Shown here: piece after piece, positions 35,228-43,628 of the stretch
Layout of the letters: each line of letters begins with the position of its first letter
Position numbering within the stretch: position 1 is the first letter of the stretch
NCBI RefSeq assembly: GCF_963666015.1
Contig: NZ_OY762555.1
Location: 3,038,001-3,102,000, forward strand
Direction: 5' to 3'
Source: an uncultured Sphaerochaeta sp.
Lineage (GTDB): Bacteria > Spirochaetota > Spirochaetia > Sphaerochaetales > Sphaerochaetaceae
Length of the DNA stretch: 64,000 bases
The notes under the pieces: generated by a model
Seen by the model: the letters and a program-made list of their open reading frames with translations, nothing else
What the model was told of the DNA's origin: nothing
The model's database searches: none
Position numbers and translations under genes: made by a program

Positions 35228-36061
35228 ATGCAACCAATTTGTGCCGCAATCCATGACCTAAGCTGCTATGCAAAGAGCTCGCTGACTGTTGTACTTCCTG
35301 TTCTGGAGACAATGGGAATAGAAACATGTCCCCTCCCAACTGCATTGCTTTCGACCCAGACGGATGGGTTCGATTCCTACTATTTTCGCGATACCACTGC
35401 AGAGCTTGAAGGGATCCTCGATTCCTGGAAACAGCTATCACTTCGGTATGATGCCCTTTACTCAGGGTTCCTGGGTAGCGAACATCAAGTACAACTGATC
35501 ACGCAATTCATAGAACAGCAGCGAAGGATGGGCTCCCCACTGGTATTGGTGGACCCTGTACTGGGCGATGATGCCTCTCTCTATGGTCCCATCACGAAAG
35601 GCCATGTGGAAGCAATGCGATCTCTGGTGCATGTTGCAGACATCATCACACCGAATATCACCGAGGCAGCCCTGCTTCTTGACCTGCCATTCCAGGATTG
35701 TTTTGAAGAAAAGGAAGCGCTTGCCTGGGCTCGTAAGCTCTCCTTGCTTACAGGGTCGCTGGTTGTGATCACCAGCGTGCCTCTTGCTGATGGTTTTGCA
35801 GTAGCTTGCCACGCAGATAATGCGGATTTTCTGGTTCGCTATACTCAAGTCGATGCTTCATATCCCGGATGTGGAGACCTTTTTGCAAGTATTCTGCTGG
35901 GAAGTTTGCTTTGTAAGTATACCTTCCTAACATCGGTAACTCGCGCAGTGAACTATACATCCCTGGCCATAGAGCGAACCAAAAGGGCTGGCAGAGAGCG
36001 GAGACTGGGAGTAAGCCCTACGCTGATTCTGCCCGACCTTTCCAAGGAGAGAGCGCAATGA
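35228..36061 (+). CDS. pdxY: Pyridoxal/pyridoxamine kinase
   Basis: Phosphorylates vitamin B6 vitamers for PLP salvage. 277 residues of the ribokinase superfamily. The N-terminal AAIHDLSCYAKSSLTVVLPV and CPLPTALLSTQTDGF are typical of the PdxY/Firmicute pyridoxamine kinase group. VDPVLGDDASLYG is the phosphate-site motif. The anion hole sequence near the end reads YPGCGDLFASILLG, with the catalytic Asp kept. It overlaps the following nucleosidase gene by 4 bp. The window holds several PLP enzymes (GlyA, GcvPB, Kbl), though they are not in this operon. Confidence 0.87.
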   Translation: MQPICAAIHDLSCYAKSSLTVVLPVLETMGIETCPLPTALLSTQTDGFDSYYFRDTTAELEGILDSWKQLSLRYDALYSGFLGSEHQVQLITQFIEQQRRMGSPLVLVDPVLGDDASLYGPITKGHVEAMRSLVHVADIITPNITEAALLLDLPFQDCFEEKEALAWARKLSLLTGSLVVITSVPLADGFAVACHADNADFLVRYTQVDASYPGCGDLFASILLGSLLCKYTFLTSVTRAVNYTSLAIERTKRAGRERRLGVSPTLILPDLSKERAQ

Positions 36062-36726
36062 GCGTGGATGTTTTGTTGGTTGCCCCACTCAAACATGAAT
36101 TGGAAGGTATCCTAACAAAGTTGAATGAACCAGTACTTTTTGCATCCAGGCGAGTCATTGGGATGGTTGTAGGGGTTGGTAAGATAGCCAGCGGTATTGC
36201 AGTTGCTCATGCGATTGCTACGTATAAGCCGGCTTTGGTGGTGCTTGTGGGATATTGCGGGGCATTGGGAGAAACCCTTGCAATTGGGGATGTTGTCTGT
36301 GCTTCCAAGGTTGTGCAGTACGACCTTGACCTGAGGGCTTTTGGGCTGGATTGGGGCTCCACATTCCTAGGCGATGGTTCGCATGCTCCCTCTTTCCTTC
36401 CTCTCTATTGTCCAGCAATTGAAGGGGCAAAATCTGTGGTAATGGGAACAGCCGATCGCTTCCTGGTCCGCTCATATCGCGAGGAACATCCTGAACTGAG
36501 GGAAGACCTTCACCTTGGATGCAGTGATATGGAGGGATATGCAGTTGCTTTTGCGTGTCATGCTGCACACATTCCCTGTGCAATCATCAGAGTGGTTAGT
36601 GATGATGCCAAAGGCAGGAGGCCCAGGCAATTCCCTGCATTTGTAAGGGAAGCTACCAAAGTACTCAGAAATACACTTCAGCTATTGCTTGAGTCGCCGA
36701 GTGAGAAGTCTCCCACCAGCTTGTAG
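36058..36726 (+). CDS. MTA/SAH nucleosidase-like purine nucleosidase
   Basis: A 222-residue nucleoside phosphorylase/hydrolase family protein. The fold is shown by DVLLVAPLKHELEGIL at the start, GMVVGVGKIASGIAVAHAI, LVGYCGALGETLAIGDVVCA, and the specificity segment CSDMEGYAVAFACHAAHIP followed by RVVSDDA with the catalytic Asp. This pattern fits MTA/SAH nucleosidase (MtnN) or a related futalosine or AMP nucleosidase. The exact base is not certain. It overlaps pdxY by 4 bp; its last 49 bp overlap the convergent small gene. Confidence 0.78.
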   Translation: MSVDVLLVAPLKHELEGILTKLNEPVLFASRRVIGMVVGVGKIASGIAVAHAIATYKPALVVLVGYCGALGETLAIGDVVCASKVVQYDLDLRAFGLDWGSTFLGDGSHAPSFLPLYCPAIEGAKSVVMGTADRFLVRSYREEHPELREDLHLGCSDMEGYAVAFACHAAHIPCAIIRVVSDDAKGRRPRQFPAFVREATKVLRNTLQLLLESPSEKSPTSL

Positions 36727-37088
36727 ACGTTTCCGTCCCGTTTGAGCTCAATGGCACGATGGGGAAAATAGATAGGTAGGATTTTCCTTATATATTCCAT
36801 GGCCGCTTTCTCGATAGTCTCTTTTTTTTCCTTTTGCACCCACGACAAGGTCCTGATCTCAACTGAGAGGATATACCCACGGCCATGGTTGCTTCCATAT
36901 CCTAGAGTAAACTGTGTCCCTGTGGAAAAGAGTCCATCATAGGCAACACTGGAAGCTCTTCCTCTTTCTGGCCTGTTCGGGTGAAGAGGATACGCATCCC
37001 CGAAGGTGTCTTCGAGATAGTGATCAAGATCATCACACAACCTACGCATCGTCGATTCAAGTTCCACTTGTTTTGGATGTGTGCTCAT
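36678..37088 (-). CDS. Small protein of unknown function coupled to a patatin
   Basis: A 136-residue soluble protein without signal peptide or membrane segment. It opens with a helical part (HPKQVELESTMRRLCDDLDH), has an aromatic/glycine middle (TQFTLGYGSNHGRGYILSVE) and a basic amphipathic C-terminal half. No family was recognised. The ATG overlaps the patatin stop by 4 bp (ATGA), so both are made from one mRNA and probably work together. The 3' end overlaps the convergent nucleosidase gene by 49 bp, which argues for tight packing, not for a false call. Confidence 0.65.
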   Translation of the reverse strand: MSTHPKQVELESTMRRLCDDLDHYLEDTFGDAYPLHPNRPERGRASSVAYDGLFSTGTQFTLGYGSNHGRGYILSVEIRTLSWVQKEKKETIEKAAMEYIRKILPIYFPHRAIELKRDGNVYKLVGDFSLGDSSNS

Positions 37089-38425
37089 TGAGGATTCTCC
37101 TGATTTTCAATATCTTCAATCTGGTATCGCCTGAGAAAGTTGTGGTAGGAATCAAGAGCAGGGACTGCTTCCTCTGGTGATTCAATTTGAGTTGGTAGCT
37201 GGGTCACCGGGAGTACTTCTTTCGGTCCTAGTTCCATCTGGTCAAAATGGGTTCTCTCACAGAGCAACTGTGCAAAGGCTTTGAGTCGATCCTCGTTCTC
37301 CTGATAGATTTTCTGGGCTCCCTGGTGCATGGTGGAAAGAGCCCCTGCTGTAGTCTCATCAAGCTTGTATGTTTCACCCAGAGCGCCATGGATCCTTGTA
37401 TAGGTAAGGTCAGGGATGGTTGGTGCTATCTGGTCAACCACTTGCATCTGGCTTGTGGCATAGATTTTTTGGATCGGGGCACCCTTTGCCGGATCTATCC
37501 AGCCGATGACACCTGTTCCTGCTCCACTTACTGTGAAGGTGAAATCACTGCTTGCTGTTGAAAGGGAGAGGATATGAAATCGTTTGGCATCTGGATAGAG
37601 CTCCTTTGCCTGACGGTACGCATAGAGAGTTGGGTTGTTTGCAACGACACCTCCATCGATCAAGGTCTGCATGGTTTTCTCTTCACGGTCGTAGAGATAT
37701 GCAGGTTTGAAGAATGTAGGGGCAGCGCTGGTTGCCCGTGCTGCTTCCCAGAACAGGAAGCCGTGTGAATCATGACTGCTCATGATAAAAGGCCTTCCCT
37801 GTGCTACGTCGTAGGTCATCACCATGGTGGGAATCACTGCTTCACTTAGAGGAATGTCTCCAAACATATGTTGTAGAAGTCGTTGCAACGGTTGCACATC
37901 ATACTTATCTGTAAAGATCTGGCTGAAAAAACGACCCTGGCTTCTGGGGAATATCTGGCGGCCATTCTGCAGATAAAGTGATTCAAGCGTAGTGGTGTCG
38001 ACACCAAAAGGAAGGGTTCCCCGTAGTGTTTTGTCTCCAGGCTTTCCCCTCAATTTCTGCATCAAGGTTCGTTGCTGTTCATCATATATGTAGCTTATAT
38101 ACCTGGTATCACTTTGGAGGTTTGTTTGCATCACCGGGGCCCCAAGAGCCAATGCCAATAGACCCCCGGTAGAAGTTCCTGCCAATAAATCAAAATGAGA
38201 GTACAGCGGGCGATTGTCTCCCATGGACTCCAACAAGGATGATAGTTTTGCCAGCATCACCGCAGGTATGAGACCACGCATCCCACCTCCGTCTATAGAG
38301 AGGATGTATCGATCGTCTTGGGGTGATGATGGTTCCTTATGATTCCAGAAATCCCGTAATGCCATGCTAGTAGAGTGATGAATTTGTACCAGAGGGTCAA
38401 GCATCCTCTCTTCTTCGTAAAACAT
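37085..38425 (-). CDS. Patatin-like phospholipase
   Basis: A 446-residue lipid acyl hydrolase candidate. The oxyanion motif is SIDGGGMRGLIP, the nucleophile elbow is LLAGTSTGGLLALA (Ser in GTSTG), and the catalytic Asp is in IDGGVVANNP. All three are intact, so it should be active, likely on membrane lipids. There is no signal peptide, so action from the cytoplasm is expected. ATG at 38425 or 38404 may be the start. The 3' end is coupled with the small unknown gene. Bacterial patatins also occur as defence effectors, but no nucleotide cyclase is nearby. Confidence 0.88.
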   Translation of the reverse strand: MFYEEERMLDPLVQIHHSTSMALRDFWNHKEPSSPQDDRYILSIDGGGMRGLIPAVMLAKLSSLLESMGDNRPLYSHFDLLAGTSTGGLLALALGAPVMQTNLQSDTRYISYIYDEQQRTLMQKLRGKPGDKTLRGTLPFGVDTTTLESLYLQNGRQIFPRSQGRFFSQIFTDKYDVQPLQRLLQHMFGDIPLSEAVIPTMVMTYDVAQGRPFIMSSHDSHGFLFWEAARATSAAPTFFKPAYLYDREEKTMQTLIDGGVVANNPTLYAYRQAKELYPDAKRFHILSLSTASSDFTFTVSGAGTGVIGWIDPAKGAPIQKIYATSQMQVVDQIAPTIPDLTYTRIHGALGETYKLDETTAGALSTMHQGAQKIYQENEDRLKAFAQLLCERTHFDQMELGPKEVLPVTQLPTQIESPEEAVPALDSYHNFLRRYQIEDIENQENPQ

Positions 38426-38540
38426 TAATTAAGTATATGTCATAAAATAATACCGAACTAAGAATAATATAAAGGTAAAAAATAAGACGATTCAATCATA
38501 GAGCTATGCAAAGTGAGCATGTTTTCGCTAGACTTGTACT

Positions 38541-39512
38541 ATGGATGAACATGGAATGAAGGCTTATGGCTCATGTAGATTATGTCCCAATTACTGCGCA
38601 GTGAACCGGATCGAAGGCAAGCTTGGAAGGTGTGGTGAGACTGATACGGTTCGTATTGCTTTCTCTGGTCTCCATCGTGGTGAGGAGCCTCCTGTAACCG
38701 GAGAACATGGATCAGGTATGATCTTCTTCAGCGGTTGTCCCTTGCACTGTGCCTATTGCCAGAACCATCAGATATCTGGAAGAGGAAAGTCAGGAGCCAT
38801 GGCTGTAGGAATTGAAGTGAGTACCAATGAGCTCTCGAATATCATGCTTGAACTCCAGGAACTTGGGGCGACCAATTTGAATCTGGTGACCGGAACGCAT
38901 TTCATACCATCAATTGTTGCTGCATTGGATCTTGCAAAGAAGCAAGGTTTTTCCTTGGATGTAGTGTGGAACAGTTCTGGATTTGAGTCCATGGAAGGAC
39001 TCTCTTTGATCGATCCCTACATTGATCTGTATCTCATCGATGTAAAGACATTGAGAGAGGATGTGAGTGCTGAGTTCTGTGGATTGGCGCTCTATGCAAG
39101 GATCATCCGTTCTGTGATGACGTATATACTACGTAAGGGGAGAATCACCGTTATTGATGAGGCAGGGCATCTCAAAGGGATACTGGTTAGGCACCTGGTA
39201 TTTCCTGGTACGCTTGATGCCTCCAAAGAGGTTCTTCGTTATTTTTCCCAGGAGTTGAAGGATTCTTGTTACCTCTCGCTGATGGTGCAGTTTGAACCTC
39301 CCAAGGGCGATGTGCGGTTTCCTGCAATCAGCGAAGAGGAATATGATGACCTGCTCCTTACATTGGAGGAGTTGGATATCGAGGATGGATTTGTGCAGGA
39401 ATTGGAGGAGAATGTCTCCTGGATTCCTGATTTCACCCAGGAGAATCCGTTCCCCGAGGGGTTTGCAACCCCACTTCCTTATTTTATCAACTTAGCGAAA
39501 CGCTCTAGCTGA
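38541..39512 (+). CDS. Radical SAM protein, PflA-like activating enzyme homologue
   Basis: A 323-residue radical SAM enzyme related to pyruvate-formate-lyase activases (PflX/AmmA-like group). The [4Fe-4S] motif is CPLHCAYCQN (C-x3-C-x2-C). An additional Cys cluster sits at the N-terminus (CRLCPNYCAVNR, GRCGET). GSGMIFFSGC and DVVWNSSGFE fit the family, and the C-terminus is acidic. No pyruvate formate lyase or glycyl radical enzyme is near, so the target is unknown. The stop lies 8 bp inside the end of convergent pyrH. Confidence 0.82.
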   Translation: MDEHGMKAYGSCRLCPNYCAVNRIEGKLGRCGETDTVRIAFSGLHRGEEPPVTGEHGSGMIFFSGCPLHCAYCQNHQISGRGKSGAMAVGIEVSTNELSNIMLELQELGATNLNLVTGTHFIPSIVAALDLAKKQGFSLDVVWNSSGFESMEGLSLIDPYIDLYLIDVKTLREDVSAEFCGLALYARIIRSVMTYILRKGRITVIDEAGHLKGILVRHLVFPGTLDASKEVLRYFSQELKDSCYLSLMVQFEPPKGDVRFPAISEEEYDDLLLTLEELDIEDGFVQELEENVSWIPDFTQENPFPEGFATPLPYFINLAKRSS

Positions 39513-40197
39513 TAATGGTTCCCTCATACTTTCTGCCATAGAGGATATTCATGGTGTTTTCGATGTTTCGTCCATCGGCACACACTACTTCCATATGCAT
39601 TTTTGCAGCTCTCTTGCTTGCAATGGGGTCGAAGGGAGAGTTCTTTCCGGGAGTCCAGTTCTCTCCAACCATGGTGCGATAGTCTGCCCAACTTATGGAA
39701 TCCAACGGCTTTGCTTCAGGATTCTTTTTTGGATCATCGGTATACACCTTGGCAATGTTACTGAGGTTGATGATCAGTCTTCCCTCGAACCTTTCGGCGA
39801 GTATGACGGCATCATTATCAGTAGAGAAACCAGGCTTCCAGCCAGCGGCAACCAAAACCTGTCCCTGGAAGTTGATATGACCGGTTGGGTCAGTGATCAG
39901 GTTATCAGTGCAGAATTCGTTGAACATTGCCTTCAGGAGTTGCCCATTGATATGGGTGGCCCTGATTCCAAGCCAGTCAAGTTCTTCACTGTCAATGTCT
40001 GGGTTGATCTCTCTCATAGCATTCTGGTAGACACGAGCCGGGGCACCACCTCCACAGACCAGAATGATTTTTCTACTTTTATCTTCTTTCAAATAGGATT
40101 TGAGAGCACTGTTGAGTTCTTTAAGAAAAGCGTGGTCAACCTTATCCGGTGCAATGATTGATCCGCCCAATGAAATAACTGCCAAATTATTATACAT
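39505..40197 (-). CDS. pyrH: UMP kinase, archaeal-like form
   Basis: Amino-acid-kinase-fold enzyme that phosphorylates UMP to UDP. 230 residues. Motifs: VISLGGSIIAP, LVCGGGAPARVYQN, DWLGIRATHINGQLL, FSTDNDAVILAERF, and INLSNIAKVYTDDP. The GIRATHINGQLL and STDNDA segments resemble the archaeal UMP kinases more than the common bacterial PyrH. GGAGGAC precedes the ATG. No frr, tsf or rpsB is next to it, unlike the usual bacterial pyrH neighbourhood. Confidence 0.82.
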   Translation of the reverse strand: MYNNLAVISLGGSIIAPDKVDHAFLKELNSALKSYLKEDKSRKIILVCGGGAPARVYQNAMREINPDIDSEELDWLGIRATHINGQLLKAMFNEFCTDNLITDPTGHINFQGQVLVAAGWKPGFSTDNDAVILAERFEGRLIINLSNIAKVYTDDPKKNPEAKPLDSISWADYRTMVGENWTPGKNSPFDPIASKRAAKMHMEVVCADGRNIENTMNILYGRKYEGTIIS

Positions 40198-40309
40198 GGA
40201 GTCCTCCGCCGGCCATGGTACCAGATTTCTCCACTCCCCTCAATATTGAAGTAGGGAGAAGTTGGATGAAGTACCAATATTTGTTTTGAAGATGTCAATC
40301 CTTATGTGT

Positions 40310-41899
40310 TCATCTCACCCAGCAGGGGCTAGACCATGCACAATCACCATGTCTGGTGTATGCTCGTACATAGAAGAAATCATCTGGTATTGCATCAACT
40401 TTAATATGTACCTCGCCCATGCATTGTTCAATTGGATGAAATTGTGAAATTGATACAGCAGGGCTGACAAACCCATTCAGATACGTAACCTGTGACATCC
40501 CGGTGAGCGAAGAAAGTGGGTATGATACTTCAATTTGGTGCAATTTGTTTTGCCAGATTCCCTGCGCGTGTAAATGCACTATGCTCTTTTCTGTACCCTC
40601 AATCTCAAGAGCAAAACCTTGAGTGGTGTCAGTGGTGGATGTTGGATTGCCCCTGGTAGTCACTTTCAGGGAAACAGTGTTTTCAAAACTAGTGATGTGT
40701 GGTAGGGCACGACCACTGGTGGACTCATCTAGTGGATCAACAATATCTTCACCCCTTAGCCTCTTTGACGTACTGTGAATGATTCCCTTTTCAAGGGTGA
40801 TTGTTGCTTCCCACTGGCACGTACTGTGTTTTTCTCCCCAGCCAAATGCAATATCCAGAAAACCTCGTTTTTCATGCTGGGTAGGTTGATGATGGTCACA
40901 AGGATGAACTCTATGAATAACCTTGTTATTCTTCAGTATCTCAATTCTGTCCAATACCGTATAGCCGGCAACATATGCATCAAGGGGAACATTGCCATCA
41001 CCTGTGAAGTCATACCCTGACCCCATCGGAATGTCATTGAGAAATATCATCAATTCTATGGGGTCGCCGGTTAATGCTAGCGTTTGCTTGTTGGTTAACC
41101 CTGCCCAGATTGCATCCCGGCTCCTGTCTGTCGACCAGAGGCCGGTTCTTCCGCAACCGTAGCTACCGGGAGAAGCATTGTGATGATCACTTGACCCGAT
41201 TACCCCAAATCTATGACCCAGTGAAAGCCCTCCCTGCATGGTATTCAGAGCGCTACGCGGACCCATCGTGTGCAGATATCCAGGTGAGGCTTCCAAACTT
41301 TCTGCACTTCCATGCATTGAAACAATTTCTATCACCGGGGATGCTTTAGAATGAAAGAATTCCCATCCTATGCCTCTGTACCCATGCTTGTAGCCTATAT
41401 GATGAGGCATGCAAATCAACTCGTCCCTGTTTGCAACGGTTGCTCCAAGCAGTGTTATCAACCGTTTATCCTTTTCAGACCTTGGGGCTTCAGGAAGTGC
41501 AATCCCTAGATTCTTATGGATGATTGTATAATCTCCAGTCTGGAAACTATGAAATTCATAGCTTGGGAAGGGAATACAATTCCCGATTACTCCTTTAAGC
41601 AGTTGATTATAGTGATCCCACTGTTCCCTCAGCCGAGCGAATCCATCCCTGTGATATGCTTGCACCTTGCTTGGAATAGTTCCTTCTTCCATATCAGGCC
41701 AAGCAAAATGTCCTGTTACACTGAAGAAGTCAAGTTGTTCAGATGCGAAGGCAATTGCATCTTCAAGGTCTCCATGCCCGTAGCTTATATTGCAGTGATT
41801 ATGAAGATCTCCAACAAGAAATTGATGTTTTTCCAGCCATTCTCTTTGCTTGATATGGTGGTAGAGGGTCTCCGAAAAATAGTTTACTATTCGATTCAT
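40310..41899 (-). CDS. PHP-like metal-dependent hydrolase (DUF3604-type)
   Basis: A 529-residue soluble protein. The first half has PHP/DUF3604 features: FLVGDLHNHCNISYGHGD (metal HxH), DFFSVTGHFAW, ICMPHHIGYKHG and GVIGSSDHHNASPG. Together these supply histidines and aspartates for a multi-metal site, usually phosphoesterase-like. The second half is strand-rich (about 300-529) and may bind sugar. It is the last gene of the LacI-regulated sugar operon, overlapping the MalG-like permease by 4 bp. It probably processes the imported compound or a phosphorylated form. The exact reaction is unknown. Confidence 0.75.
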   Translation of the reverse strand: MNRIVNYFSETLYHHIKQREWLEKHQFLVGDLHNHCNISYGHGDLEDAIAFASEQLDFFSVTGHFAWPDMEEGTIPSKVQAYHRDGFARLREQWDHYNQLLKGVIGNCIPFPSYEFHSFQTGDYTIIHKNLGIALPEAPRSEKDKRLITLLGATVANRDELICMPHHIGYKHGYRGIGWEFFHSKASPVIEIVSMHGSAESLEASPGYLHTMGPRSALNTMQGGLSLGHRFGVIGSSDHHNASPGSYGCGRTGLWSTDRSRDAIWAGLTNKQTLALTGDPIELMIFLNDIPMGSGYDFTGDGNVPLDAYVAGYTVLDRIEILKNNKVIHRVHPCDHHQPTQHEKRGFLDIAFGWGEKHSTCQWEATITLEKGIIHSTSKRLRGEDIVDPLDESTSGRALPHITSFENTVSLKVTTRGNPTSTTDTTQGFALEIEGTEKSIVHLHAQGIWQNKLHQIEVSYPLSSLTGMSQVTYLNGFVSPAVSISQFHPIEQCMGEVHIKVDAIPDDFFYVRAYTRHGDCAWSSPCWVR

Positions 41900-42726
41900 C
41901 CTTTTATAGCTCCTTCTGCGATTCCCCTAATCATGAATCGTTGCAGGCTCAAGAAGAACAGGACAATGGGAAGAATTCCAAGAACCAGAATTGGAAGAGC
42001 CTTGTCCCATTGGTTCTTATATTGTCCGAAAAATCTGTTAATACTTAATGGTATCGTCTGCAGATCCTTGGCGTAGAGAATCAAAGAGGGGAGTAGGAAA
42101 TCATTCCATACCCATAATGTCTGCAATATTATGACTGTTACCGTGATGGTTTTCAGAAGCGGGAAGACTATTGCGTGGAACATGGTGAAATCGTTGCATC
42201 CATCAAGGCGTGCACTTTCTTCCAGCTCATAGGGGACCCCTTTTATAAATCCATGATAAAGAAAGACGGTGAAGGGTTGTCCGAATCCCCAATAGATAAA
42301 AATCAATCCCAACCGATTATCAAGTAGATTTCCCTCACTGGCAATCTTTACCAGAGGAACCATGACAGACTGAAACGGGATAACCATCGCTGCAACATAG
42401 ATTGTGAAAAATATGGTACTGATTTTAGAGGGGACCCGTACCAATTTCCAGGCAGCAGGGGATCCAAGAAGGATCATGCCGCCAACACTGCCACTGGTGA
42501 TAAGTAGTGAGTTGAAGAGCGTTCTGAAGAAAGATACCTGTCGTATTGCAATCTCATAGTTTTTAAGTTGCAATAAAGACGGGAGAGCAGCCGGAGATTT
42601 CATGATTTCACTGAATGTTTTTACAGAGTTGATGGTGATGAAGTAGAAAGGAAGCAGAAATATGAATGCTAGCAGGGTCAGTAGCACAAGCAAAGTCAAT
42701 TGTGATATTACTATTTTGTTCTTCAT
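41896..42726 (-). CDS. Carbohydrate ABC transporter permease (MalG-like)
   Basis: Inner-membrane subunit of a CUT1-type sugar importer, 276 residues, six membrane segments. The coupling EAA loop reads ELEESARLDGCNDFTMFHAIVFPLL in the cytoplasmic loop, with the Gly and Pro positions kept. The C-terminal RFMIRGIAEGAIKG is a hallmark of MalG-like subunits. It overlaps its partner permease and the following hydrolase by 4 bp each. Confidence 0.93.
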   Translation of the reverse strand: MKNKIVISQLTLLVLLTLLAFIFLLPFYFITINSVKTFSEIMKSPAALPSLLQLKNYEIAIRQVSFFRTLFNSLLITSGSVGGMILLGSPAAWKLVRVPSKISTIFFTIYVAAMVIPFQSVMVPLVKIASEGNLLDNRLGLIFIYWGFGQPFTVFLYHGFIKGVPYELEESARLDGCNDFTMFHAIVFPLLKTITVTVIILQTLWVWNDFLLPSLILYAKDLQTIPLSINRFFGQYKNQWDKALPILVLGILPIVLFFLSLQRFMIRGIAEGAIKG

Positions 42727-43610
42727 GCTTGAACCTCCCGACTCTTTGTGGCCTTTACTTGTAGCAATGTGAGTAATGCAACCAAGAGCGTAAAGACAAC
42801 AGCTTTTGCTGAAGCATATCCATAGTTGTTGTAGAGGAATGCTTCATTATAGATATTGAGAGCGAATGATTCAGTGGCACCGAAAGGACCTCCCCCGGTG
42901 AGGCTGAATATTACATCAAACAGCTTGAAAGCCCAAGAGAGCATCAAGAAGAGACATACGGTAATGGCTGGCATAATCAAGGGGATTTTGATCCTGAAGA
43001 GAATGGAAAGAGCCCTTGCTCCATCAATATGTGCTGCATCAAACAGATTCTGGTCAATAGAGAGCAGTGCAGCAATGTAGATAACCATCAAGTATCCTGC
43101 TGTTTTCCATACATACACAATAATTGTACCCCAGAAGGCTGTCGAAGCATCACCAAGCCAAGGGGAGGAGAGTACATCAATGTGCAGTAGCTCTCCAACC
43201 GCCGGAAGGCCGTTGATTAAGAGAAACCTCCAAATGAAACCGAGAATGAGACCTCCAATGACATTGGGAAGGAAGAATACTACTCTCAGAGGTCCTTGCC
43301 CATGCTTCAACGCCGTTATACCAAGAGCAAGAAGAAAACCAAGCAGATTGCTGATGATTACCACGGAGATGGTAAAACGTGCAGTGAATAAGATTGAGGC
43401 AATTGCCTTTGGGTCATCAGTCACAACATCTTTGTAGTTATCCAATCCAATAAACGCAGCATGTTTTCCAATGCCGTTCCAAGCTGTAAACGAGTAACCA
43501 AACCCGATAAAGAATGGTATGAGAACTACACTAAGAAAGATAAGGAACCCGGGAAGCGTCGCTACCCAATATGAGCTATTCATACGGTTGATAAGGTTTT
43601 GTTGTTTCAC
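42723..43610 (-). CDS. Carbohydrate ABC transporter permease (MalF/UgpA-like)
   Basis: First permease of the CUT1-type importer, 295 residues. The EAA loop is DQNLFDAAHIDGARALSILF, followed by IKIPLIMPAITVCLF. The N-terminal LPGFLIFLSVVLIPFFIGFGYS and TGGGPFGATESFALNIYNEAF near the C-terminus are typical. It lies between the binding-protein gene (18 bp gap) and the MalG-like permease. Confidence 0.93.
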   Translation of the reverse strand: MKQQNLINRMNSSYWVATLPGFLIFLSVVLIPFFIGFGYSFTAWNGIGKHAAFIGLDNYKDVVTDDPKAIASILFTARFTISVVIISNLLGFLLALGITALKHGQGPLRVVFFLPNVIGGLILGFIWRFLLINGLPAVGELLHIDVLSSPWLGDASTAFWGTIIVYVWKTAGYLMVIYIAALLSIDQNLFDAAHIDGARALSILFRIKIPLIMPAITVCLFLMLSWAFKLFDVIFSLTGGGPFGATESFALNIYNEAFLYNNYGYASAKAVVFTLLVALLTLLQVKATKSREVQA

Positions 43611-43628
43611 GGGTTCCTCCTCACTATG

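Noticed and set aside
37085..38425. Patatin as a CBASS (CapV) effector
   Set aside because: No CD-NTase or other nucleotide cyclase is adjacent, and the partner resembles none of the known CBASS proteins.
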